A DNA stretch of 5,969 nt from Chitinophagaceae bacterium. Its GTDB lineage: Bacteria > Bacteroidota > Bacteroidia > Chitinophagales > Chitinophagaceae. Both the position numbers and the translations under genes were made by a program. Shown here piece after piece: positions 1 to 5,969 of this stretch. Position 1 is the first letter of the stretch. Every line of letters begins with the position of its first letter. The DNA lies in assembly GCA_003509845.1 (NCBI GenBank), contig DOMR01000179.1, forward strand, positions 1 to 5,969, in the 5' to 3' direction. The notes beneath the pieces were generated by a model that made no database searches, had not been told where the DNA came from, and saw nothing but the letters and a program-made list of their open reading frames with translations.

Positions 1-588
1 GCGCGCGATATAGCGCGTATTAAACTAATACAATCTGTCGCAGGGAATAGCATTAAATTAACAGCAGATGCAAATGAGGCATGGACTTGGCAAATTGCCC
101 TAGACCGTATTGAAGCGTATCAAAAAAATGGCATACAACTAGAATACATTGAAGATCCATTGCCTAATGATGATATAAAAGGATTTAAGGAACTAACATC
201 TCGAAGTCCTATTCCTATTATTGGGCATGACTATATTAATAGTTTTGAAAAAATACATGAACTCGTAAACGAAGGGGGTATTCATGGCATACGAACCGGT
301 AAGGATATTGACTATTCTTTACAATGTATTGCGCTTGCCACTAAGCACAATTTGCCGGTTTATTTAGGAAATTCAATTTTTGAAATTAATGCGCATCTCG
401 CTTTGGCATTTAACCAAGTCAATAGAACAGAATTCTCTTTACTAAATACAAACGATATTATTGAGAATCCCATTGTTTTTAAAAATGGTAACTTACAAGC
501 GCCTGTTGAGATAGGACATGGCTTATATCCAATAATGAACAAATTGATTTTATCATCTGAACCAGATAAATTAAAAACAGCTTTATAG
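1..588 (+). CDS. Enolase-superfamily (mandelate racemase/muconate lactonizing enzyme type) dehydratase, C-terminal part
   Basis: The frame is open from base 1 to a TAG at 586-588, giving 195 residues; the N-terminal capping domain and start lie left of the window. A TTG at 160 could be taken for a start but falls inside the conserved barrel, so it is not one. The barrel's three metal ligands are visible with normal spacing: Asp23 in LTADANEAW, Glu51 in YIEDPLP and Asp77 in IIGHDYI (fragment numbering). The C-terminal strand and tail (VYLGNSIFE, then NGNLQAPVEIGHGL) match the family ending. Members abstract the proton alpha to a carboxylate with Mg2+ help; in sugar-acid operons they usually dehydrate aldonates to 2-keto-3-deoxy acids in the cytoplasm. 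The usual Asp and His of the mandelate-racemase dyad are not evident: IRTGK and GNSIFE stand at those places. The KxK strand of the muconate type would lie just off the edge. Superfamily assignment is firm; subgroup and substrate are open. Confidence 0.88.
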   Translation, partial: ARDIARIKLIQSVAGNSIKLTADANEAWTWQIALDRIEAYQKNGIQLEYIEDPLPNDDIKGFKELTSRSPIPIIGHDYINSFEKIHELVNEGGIHGIRTGKDIDYSLQCIALATKHNLPVYLGNSIFEINAHLALAFNQVNRTEFSLLNTNDIIENPIVFKNGNLQAPVEIGHGLYPIMNKLILSSEPDKLKTAL

Positions 589-625
589 TTAGGGACTATT
601 TTCAAAACTCTTTTTAATTTATACA

Positions 626-1780
626 ATGGAAAAAATTATTATTAAGGGTATTACATGGGGGCACAGTAGGGGCATATCTCCCTTGCTAGCTTTTTCTCAA
701 AGATTTTCCGAATTAAATCCAGGTATAGAAGTACAATGGACCAAAAGATCATTACAGGAGTTTGCAGATTTCCCAATTGAAAAACTGACGGAACAATATG
801 ATTTATTAATTATTGATCATCCTTGGGTAGGATGTGCCGCTGCCACTAATTGTGTTTTGCCTTTAGAAAGCTATCTTCCAAAAGATTATTTACAGGACCA
901 GTTGGACAATTCTGTTGGACGATCTCATCAAAGTTATCATTATAACGGACATCAGTGGGCACTAGCTATTGATGCTGCCACACCTGCAGCTAGTTACCGA
1001 CCTGATTTGTTTGAAAAGAATAATATTCCATTGCCATTGGTATGGGATGATTTAATTGAACTTGCGCGTAAAGGGAAGGTGGCTGTACCGGCGATACCTA
1101 TTGATTTATTGATGAATTTTTATATGTTCTGCATTGCTAGTGGGACTACCCCATTTTTAAATGAACAAGAAGTAGTCAATTTGGAATCAGGGAAGGCAGC
1201 ATTACTTTTAATGAAAGAATTATACACGCTGGTTGATAAAAAAATGTTTCAGCTTAATCCAATTGGCGTTGCAGAGTTAATGAGTTCATCAGATGATTAT
1301 TTATATTGCCCATTTGCTTATTGTTATTCTAATTATTCGAGAGCAGGGTTTTCGGATAAAATATTAAAATATGCTGATATGGTTTCTCTAAATAATCAAA
1401 GGCTCAAATCAACAATAGGGGGTACTGGGTTAGCAGTATCTGCATTTAGTCAACATAAGGATATGGCATTGGCATTTTTGACTTCCATAGTTTCTCCAAA
1501 ATGCCAATCAACTTTTTATGTTGAAAATGGGGGGCAAGCTGGTCATAAATCTGCTTGGATGCGTGAGCAGAACAATCTTTTATGCAATGATTTTTTTAGT
1601 ACTCTTTTACCCGTAATGGAAAATGGCTTTATACGTCCAAGGTATAATGGTTATTTGTATTTTCAAGATCATGCGGGCATACTTATACAAGATTTTATAT
1701 TAAATAAACGAGCCTTAGAAAATGTTTTGAGTGAAATCAATAAATTATATATTAAAAGTTTATCTTTTACAAACAAATAA
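626..1780 (+). CDS. Signal-less family-1 solute-binding-protein homologue (probably cytoplasmic)
   Basis: This 384-residue protein has the periplasmic-binding fold of ABC carbohydrate-binding proteins. It begins directly with the first strand (KGITWGHSRG), followed by a helix and the PGIEV segment (residues 32-36). The typical YDLLIIDHPWVG stretch is at about 58-69, the WALAIDAATP hinge segment at 111-120, and the 'GGTGLAVSAFSQHKDMALAFL' type region at 265-285. No signal peptide or lipobox precedes the fold. An in-frame TAG at 590-592 leaves only 11 codons upstream, none an ATG and with no Lys/Arg-plus-hydrophobic run, so a longer start cannot supply one. Seven cysteines also suit a cytoplasmic protein. 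No ABC permease or ATPase gene is in the window; the next gene, 33 bases on, is an SSS symporter. It may bind the operon's substrate inside the cell as a sensor or carrier, or may have become an enzyme. The fold call is good; the function is unknown. Confidence 0.8.
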   Translation: MEKIIIKGITWGHSRGISPLLAFSQRFSELNPGIEVQWTKRSLQEFADFPIEKLTEQYDLLIIDHPWVGCAAATNCVLPLESYLPKDYLQDQLDNSVGRSHQSYHYNGHQWALAIDAATPAASYRPDLFEKNNIPLPLVWDDLIELARKGKVAVPAIPIDLLMNFYMFCIASGTTPFLNEQEVVNLESGKAALLLMKELYTLVDKKMFQLNPIGVAELMSSSDDYLYCPFAYCYSNYSRAGFSDKILKYADMVSLNNQRLKSTIGGTGLAVSAFSQHKDMALAFLTSIVSPKCQSTFYVENGGQAGHKSAWMREQNNLLCNDFFSTLLPVMENGFIRPRYNGYLYFQDHAGILIQDFILNKRALENVLSEINKLYIKSLSFTNK

Positions 1781-1813
1781 ACCTACTTACTTTCTAATTA
1801 AATATTTTCAATC

Positions 1814-3418
1814 ATGAATAGAATTCAAATCGGGCTAGCAGATGCAATTGTCATATTTGGGTATATCCTTTTTCTAGTTTTGATAGGAATATACATAAGC
1901 AAAAGAAAAAGCGTTAGTGGAATTGCAGCTTCTGAAGATATTTTTTTATCAGGAAGATCTTTACCCTGGTATAAAGTGGGCTTATCTATTTTTAGTACAA
2001 ATGTAAGCCCTAGTATGTTGGTGGCTAGTTTTGGCGCAGCTTATTCAAGTGGCATGGTATTGGCTAATTTTGATTGGCTTGCTTGGGTATTTTTAATGTT
2101 ACTATCTCTATTATTTATTCCTAGGTATTTGGCAAATAATATATCTACCATGCCAGAATATTTAATGAAACGTTTTGGGAAAAGATCGCATACTTTTTAT
2201 ACCTATTTTTCAATGATTTCTTCACTAATTGTGTGGTCAAGTTTTATGTTATGTATTGGTGGCATTGTAATTAATCAGCTAACAGGAGTTCCTATTTATA
2301 TTTCAGCAATATTGGTAGTTGTGATAGCTATGTCCTACTCAGTCAATGGAGGCCTAAGTGCAATTGTACATACTGGTGTTGTTCAATCAGTTGTATTAAT
2401 TGCTATTTCAATGTTAATCTTTTTTTTAGGATTATACAAAGTTGGTGGCATTGAAAATTTAATTAATGGAGTTCCTAAAGAATACTGGCAAGTACTTAAA
2501 CCAACAAATGATAAAGTATATCCATGGCATGCCATGTTACTTGGGTATCCTGTGATTGGAATATGGTTTTGGTGCACGGATCAGACCATTGTACAAAGAA
2601 CGCTTGCTGCAAAAAATGTTGATCATGGTCAAAAAGGAACTTTATTAATAGCGGCACTTAAAATTGTGATGCCAATCTTATTTTTAGTGCCAGGAATTAT
2701 GTGCTTAGTACTAGTGCAAAATGGAACTTTTGCCCCGCTAGCAAATCCCGATCACGCTTATATCTCTATGGTTTATGGTTTATTGCCTACGGGATTAATT
2801 GGAATTGCATTGGGTGTTTTATTAGTATCTATCATCAATGATGTAGCAAATGGGTTAAGTTCTTTTAGTACAGTATTTGCAATGGATGTGTATCTTAAAA
2901 AAATTAATCCAACTGCTGACACAGCGCAGGTTAAAAAAATTGGGAAAAGAATCATTATTTTAGCAGCTTCTATATCTGTTTTAGTTGCAGTATTACTTTC
3001 CAAATCAGACAAAGGCTTATTTGATTTAGGCCAAGCGTTAATAACTTATTTGGCGCCTCCGGCTTCAACCGTTTTTATTGTAGGTATTTTATGGAAACGA
3101 GCAACTCCTAGGGCGGCCGAACTTACTTTGTATATTGGCACTTTTGCTTGTTTATCCATTGGACTTTGTCAACTCACCGGGTTCCCTTCAAAGGAATTTT
3201 GGCCTCATTTTATGTTACTTTGTTTTTACATGATGGCGGCTTTAGTTATATTTATGATCACTGTTTCATTTTTTACTAAGCCCCATTATGAAATAGTAAA
3301 ATTAGTAGACCAAAATGATCCTGCAATCGCCCAAAAATTTAGTACTTCAAATTCGGTTAAAATAATGTGGGGAGTCATTGCTATCTTGATGTTTATAGTA
3401 TATTATATATTTAATTAG
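1814..3418 (+). CDS. Sodium:solute symporter family (SSS, SGLT-like) permease
   Basis: An inner-membrane secondary transporter of 534 residues, the usual length, with about 14 hydrophobic segments (roughly 10-27, 52-82, 88-106, 126-152, 160-176, 186-208, 238-256, 276-303, 315-345, 380-396, 402-428, 432-452, 462-486, 514-533). Family marks are FLSGRSLPWY (44-53), the YSVNGGLSA signature end (175-183), WFWCTDQTIVQRTLAAKN (251-268, very SGLT-like), FSTVFAMDVY (351-360) and GILWKRATPRAAE (424-436). Compared from memory with Vibrio SGLT, several functional positions differ. The Na+-site Ser364/Ser365 appear as Asn342/Asp343; Asp189 of the TDxxQ motif is Gly188; galactose contacts Gln69 and Asn260 are Met68 and Gly249, while Lys294 is kept as Lys283. 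Import of an organic solute is therefore likely, but the substrate is probably not galactose-like and the coupling ion is uncertain. The gene starts 34 bases after the binding-protein stop and is probably co-transcribed with it. Confidence 0.93.
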   Translation: MNRIQIGLADAIVIFGYILFLVLIGIYISKRKSVSGIAASEDIFLSGRSLPWYKVGLSIFSTNVSPSMLVASFGAAYSSGMVLANFDWLAWVFLMLLSLLFIPRYLANNISTMPEYLMKRFGKRSHTFYTYFSMISSLIVWSSFMLCIGGIVINQLTGVPIYISAILVVVIAMSYSVNGGLSAIVHTGVVQSVVLIAISMLIFFLGLYKVGGIENLINGVPKEYWQVLKPTNDKVYPWHAMLLGYPVIGIWFWCTDQTIVQRTLAAKNVDHGQKGTLLIAALKIVMPILFLVPGIMCLVLVQNGTFAPLANPDHAYISMVYGLLPTGLIGIALGVLLVSIINDVANGLSSFSTVFAMDVYLKKINPTADTAQVKKIGKRIIILAASISVLVAVLLSKSDKGLFDLGQALITYLAPPASTVFIVGILWKRATPRAAELTLYIGTFACLSIGLCQLTGFPSKEFWPHFMLLCFYMMAALVIFMITVSFFTKPHYEIVKLVDQNDPAIAQKFSTSNSVKIMWGVIAILMFIVYYIFN

Positions 3419-3441
3419 TGAACTTTTAAAATTAAAAATTT

Positions 3442-4269
3442 ATGAGCCAAATGCCACCAACAGTTTCAGCGTTTTTGAATACGCCTTATGAGTTATCAAA
3501 TGATCAAATTGCTTATTTCAAAGAAAATGGTTTTATCAAATTAAAGCAAGTTTTAAGTAAGGAAGTAATTGAATACATGGATTTGATTATCACCGAGGAG
3601 GTAAATCGTTTAAACAAACAACAATTGGCGTTGGAGGATAGAGATACTTATGGGAAAGCCTTTTTACAAATTATGAATATTTGGAGAAATTCAGATAATG
3701 TCAAAGAAATAGTATTTGGCAAGCGCTTAGCCCAAATTGCTGCCAATTTATTACAAGTTTCAGGTGTAAGAATTTACCACGATCAAGCGCTATATAAAGA
3801 ACCAAGTGGCGGACATACACCATGGCATGCCGATCAATATTATTGGCCATTAGATTCAGATAAAACAATTACAGCATGGATGCCATTGCAAGAAACTCCA
3901 TTGGATTGGGGTCCTTTAGAATTTAGTGCTGGTAGTGATCAATTGGTAGCGGGAAGAGACAAAGAAATTAGTGATGATAGTCAATCTTTTTTACAAGAAC
4001 AATTAAAATCAAAGGGATACCCTCATTTAATTGAGGCTTTTGATTTAGGGGAAATTAGCTTTCATAGAGGTTGGTTATACCATCGTGCTGGTCCAAATAA
4101 ATCAAACCAAATGAGAAAAGTGATGACGATTATTTATATGGACAAGGATATTAAATTAAAGGCGCCCGAGAATAAAAACCAACAAGCTGATTGGGATGCT
4201 TGGTGTCCTGGAGCTGTTATTGGTGAAGTAGTGGATACACCTCTTAATCCAATTATTTATCAATCATAA
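3442..4269 (+). CDS. Phytanoyl-CoA dioxygenase (PhyH) family Fe(II)/2-oxoglutarate oxygenase
   Basis: A 275-residue soluble protein, typical for the family. The jelly-roll core shows the facial triad: His129 and Asp131 in PWHADQYYW, and the distal His214 in YHRAGPNKS. Arg225 follows the distal His by 11 residues, the same interval as in human phytanoyl-CoA hydroxylase as I recall it, and would hold the 2-oxoglutarate carboxylate. Further marks are TAWMPLQE (144-151), GPLEFSAGSDQ (157-167) and FKENGFIKLKQVLS (26-39) at the N-terminus, where these proteins begin. It should be an active oxygenase that hydroxylates a small molecule, or removes a methyl group through hydroxylation, with release of CO2 and succinate. 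Despite the family name there is no reason to expect phytanoyl-CoA here, since the neighbours are sugar-acid genes. It lies 23 bases after the symporter stop and 39 bases before the dehydratase-like gene, so an operon role on the imported substrate is inferred. Confidence 0.92.
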   Translation: MSQMPPTVSAFLNTPYELSNDQIAYFKENGFIKLKQVLSKEVIEYMDLIITEEVNRLNKQQLALEDRDTYGKAFLQIMNIWRNSDNVKEIVFGKRLAQIAANLLQVSGVRIYHDQALYKEPSGGHTPWHADQYYWPLDSDKTITAWMPLQETPLDWGPLEFSAGSDQLVAGRDKEISDDSQSFLQEQLKSKGYPHLIEAFDLGEISFHRGWLYHRAGPNKSNQMRKVMTIIYMDKDIKLKAPENKNQQADWDAWCPGAVIGEVVDTPLNPIIYQS

Positions 4270-4308
4270 TAACTTGACATTGATTTAATTCTTGTAAATG
4301 CACAAATC

Positions 4309-5385
4309 ATGAAATTAGGATTCGGATTATATAAACATATGCTGAACGAAGCGCATTATAAATTTGCGAAGCAGTGTGGTGCGACCCATTTGGTAGTGCA
4401 TTTGGTAGATTATTTTTCACATGAAAAAAATAATAAAAATAGTGCGAGTCAACCACTAGGCCAAAAAGAGGGATGGGGTCAAGCGGGCTCAGGGGAGATA
4501 TGGACTTTAGAAGATTTAGTAAGTTTAAAAAAAGAAATTAATAGTCATGGTCTTGAATTAGAGGCTATTGAAAATTTTGATCCTGCCATGTGGTATGATG
4601 TTCTTTTAGCAGGTGAAAAAAGAGATGAGCAATTGGAAGGGATAAAAGAATTAATTAGGAATGTTGGCAAAGCAGGTATACCCACCTTTGGATATTATTT
4701 TTCACTTGCAGGTGTGGCTAGTAGAACGCAAGGCAACTATGCAAGGGGTGGTGCGCTTTCGGTTGGAATGGAGTTTGTCGATGATAGCCCAGTCCCTAAC
4801 GGTATGATTTGGAATATGGTTTACGATGCGAATGCCCCAGAAGGATTTATTCCTCTATGTTCTACTGATGAAATTTGGGAGCGACTACAATATTTTTTAA
4901 ATGCAATTATCCCTGTAGCCGAGGAAGCTGGCGTTACATTAGCGGCACATCCTGATGACCCCCCATTGCCTTTTCTTAAGCAAACGCCGCGTTTAATTTA
5001 CCAGCCCGAACTTTACCAAAAATTACTTGATTTATATCCAAGTAAAAGTAATCAACTGGAATATTGTTTAGGTACATTATCCGAAATGACCGAAGGTGAT
5101 ATATATGAAGCAACGAATCAATATAGTAAGCAAGGAAAAATAGGATATATCCATTTTAGAAATGTGATGGGGAAAGCGCCTAACTATAAAGAGGTTTTTG
5201 TAGATGAGGGCGACGTGGATATGATACGAATACTTAAAATCTTGAAAAAAAATAATTTTAAAGGAGTATTGATTCCTGACCATACCCCACAAATGAACTG
5301 TGATGCTCCATGGTATGCAGGAATGGCATATGCGATGGGTTATATGAAGGCGGCGCTGAAACTTATTGATACCGATGAAAGTTGA
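4309..5385 (+). CDS. UxuA-like TIM-barrel dehydratase (mannonate dehydratase family, divergent)
   Basis: A 358-residue cytoplasmic TIM-barrel protein starting at the first barrel strand (MKLGFGLYKHML). The metal and catalytic positions of UxuA are in order: His214 in AAHPDDPP, Cys253 in YCLGTLSEM, His282 in IHFRNV, then VDEGDVDM (298-305) and Asp324-His325 in IPDHTPQM. Tyr336 in APWYAG could stand in for the catalytic Tyr. UxuA uses Mn2+ to dehydrate D-mannonate to 2-keto-3-deoxy-D-gluconate, and the ligands (His, Cys, His, Asp) look intact, so lyase chemistry on an acid sugar is likely. The segment where classical UxuA has FMPVLDWTRTDL reads GYYFSLAGVASRT (128-140), and DHG is replaced by DHT, so mannonate should not be assumed. 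The start has no Shine-Dalgarno sequence. It sits 39 bases after the dioxygenase stop. The family call is firm; the gene symbol uxuA is withheld because the substrate is doubtful. Confidence 0.87.
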   Translation: MKLGFGLYKHMLNEAHYKFAKQCGATHLVVHLVDYFSHEKNNKNSASQPLGQKEGWGQAGSGEIWTLEDLVSLKKEINSHGLELEAIENFDPAMWYDVLLAGEKRDEQLEGIKELIRNVGKAGIPTFGYYFSLAGVASRTQGNYARGGALSVGMEFVDDSPVPNGMIWNMVYDANAPEGFIPLCSTDEIWERLQYFLNAIIPVAEEAGVTLAAHPDDPPLPFLKQTPRLIYQPELYQKLLDLYPSKSNQLEYCLGTLSEMTEGDIYEATNQYSKQGKIGYIHFRNVMGKAPNYKEVFVDEGDVDMIRILKILKKNNFKGVLIPDHTPQMNCDAPWYAGMAYAMGYMKAALKLIDTDES

Positions 5386-5462
5386 TTCGTACATGTGAGG
5401 AGTAAAAAAATAAAATTCAGATAAAGGGTTTAAAATTTATAATAACGCTAAAAAAATAATTT

Positions 5463-5969
5463 ATGCTTTGGAAAAACGATAAAGAGATGTTTGAACTTGC
5501 AAAAAAAGAAATGTTTGTAGCCCTAGTTGGAGATATCCTTGATAAAATGGGATACACAAAACAATTTTTATCACCTCATTTAAAACCACTTGATTCGTCC
5601 ATGGTAACTATTGGCAGGGCCATGCCTGTATTAGAAGCTGATGTTTTTAGTGAGGTAATGGAACAGTCACGAAATCCAATAATGCAAAAGCCTTTTGGCC
5701 TTTTGTTTGAAGCGCTTGATAGTTTAAAAGAGGATGAGGTATATATATGTTCTGGTGCGTCTCCTAATTATGCACTTTGGGGTGGCTTGATGAGTACGCG
5801 TGCCATAAAACTTGGAGCTGCTGGAGCAGTGCTAGACGGGTATAGCAGAGATACCAATGAGATTTTGGAATTAAGTTTTCCTACTTTTTCAATAGGTACT
5901 TATGCCCAGGATCAGGGTCCACGTGGTAAAGTGATTGACTATGGGGTTGAAATTGAATTCAATGGTATA
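5463..5969 (+). CDS. RraA-like protein (HMG/CHA aldolase fold), N-terminal part, runs off the right edge
   Basis: The frame starts with ATG at 5463 and stays open for 169 codons to the window end. An in-frame TAA at 5457-5459 excludes an earlier start; Met9 (5487) is a possible later one, but the first Met is simplest. The core starts at AKKEMFVALVGDILDKMGY (13-31), and the family signature follows: WGGLMSTRAIKLGAAGAVLDGYSRD (106-130). Arg129 and Asp130 correspond to the substrate-binding Arg and Mg2+-site Asp of 4-hydroxy-4-methyl-2-oxoglutarate aldolase. That enzyme group has Asp exactly 21 residues before the Arg (D-X20-R-D); here Gly108 stands there. Relatives release pyruvate from 4-hydroxy-2-oxo acids, which is what a dehydratase-made 2-keto-3-deoxy acid is, so a terminal aldolase role fits but is inferred. 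A role as an RNase E regulator like E. coli RraA is unlikely in this setting. It is preceded by a 77-base gap, the longest in the window, and is probably still in the operon. Confidence 0.85.
   Translation, partial: MLWKNDKEMFELAKKEMFVALVGDILDKMGYTKQFLSPHLKPLDSSMVTIGRAMPVLEADVFSEVMEQSRNPIMQKPFGLLFEALDSLKEDEVYICSGASPNYALWGGLMSTRAIKLGAAGAVLDGYSRDTNEILELSFPTFSIGTYAQDQGPRGKVIDYGVEIEFNGI

Noticed and set aside
160..588. TTG at 160 as the start of a 142-residue protein.
   Set aside because: The same frame is open to base 1, and the residues before 160 include the conserved LTADANEAW and YIEDP segments of the same domain. The true start is outside the window.
2420..2427. A run of eight T bases inside the symporter gene, considered as a phase-variation slip site.
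   Set aside because: It encodes ordinary Phe residues in a hydrophobic segment, and short T and A runs are common throughout this AT-rich window. There is no sign of an off-frame state.
2523..2536. A perfect 14-base palindrome (CATGGCATGCCATG) inside the symporter gene; its core also appears near 3821 in the dioxygenase gene.
   Set aside because: Both copies encode Pro-Trp-His-Ala in frame. A 14-base palindrome is not surprising by chance in about 6 kb, and there is no second operator-like copy in an intergenic gap.
4274..4300. TTGACA at 4274-4279 followed by TAAATG at 4295-4300 before the UxuA-like gene, resembling a sigma-70 promoter.
   Set aside because: The spacing is 15 bases and the -10 box is poor. 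The apparent Bacteroidota context would call for TTTG and TAnnTTTG instead, which are not cleanly present. A single hexamer match is weak evidence.
5077..5394. Reverse-strand open frames (5077-5394, 2773-3012, 2383-2577, 360-626).
   Set aside because: They lie opposite well-conserved genes, show no recognisable domain and have compositions expected of antisense shadows.
5386..5462. The 77-base gap before the RraA-like gene, considered as a promoter, terminator or small-gene site; it contains GAGGAG at about 5396.
   Set aside because: No TTTG/TAnnTTTG pair, no G/C-rich hairpin with a T run and no open frame of useful length. GAGGAG is over 60 bases from the start codon, too far to be its ribosome site.

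Overview
The window looks like part of a Bacteroidota genome. The DNA is visibly AT-rich. All genes lie on the + strand with short gaps of 23 to 77 bases. None of the five visible starts (626, 1814, 3442, 4309, 5463) has a Shine-Dalgarno sequence; each is preceded by A/T-rich leader, as is usual in that phylum. The taxonomic assignment is an inference from these traits and the protein flavour, not from a marker gene.

Layout, left to right: (1) the C-terminal part of an enolase-superfamily acid-sugar dehydratase, cut by the left edge (1-588); (2) a family-1 solute-binding-protein homologue with no signal peptide and no room for one (626-1780); (3) a sodium:solute symporter of the SGLT-like SSS family (1814-3418); (4) a PhyH-type Fe(II)/2-oxoglutarate dioxygenase (3442-4269); (5) a TIM-barrel UxuA/mannonate-dehydratase-like protein (4309-5385); (6) the first 169 residues of an RraA-like / HMG-CHA-aldolase-fold protein, cut by the right edge (5463-5969). 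I see no RNA genes, mobile elements, CRISPR, long repeats, terminators or convincing internal promoters. The set reads as the middle of one catabolic operon whose ends lie outside the window.

A coherent but unproven reading is this: the symporter imports a small hydroxy acid or sugar derivative; the dioxygenase oxidises it or removes a substituent; one or both dehydratases (two unrelated folds) convert an aldonate-type acid to a 2-keto-3-deoxy acid; and the RraA-like protein, whose relatives cleave 4-hydroxy-2-oxo acids to pyruvate, acts on that product. Three family members depart from textbook residues. The symporter has lost the usual Na+-site serines and a conserved Asp. The RraA-like protein has Gly where aldolases of the fold have Asp. 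The UxuA-like protein lacks the WTRTD segment of classical UxuA. Together with the apparently cytoplasmic binding protein, these changes suggest a substrate other than mannonate or hexuronate, and they are the most promising things to follow up.
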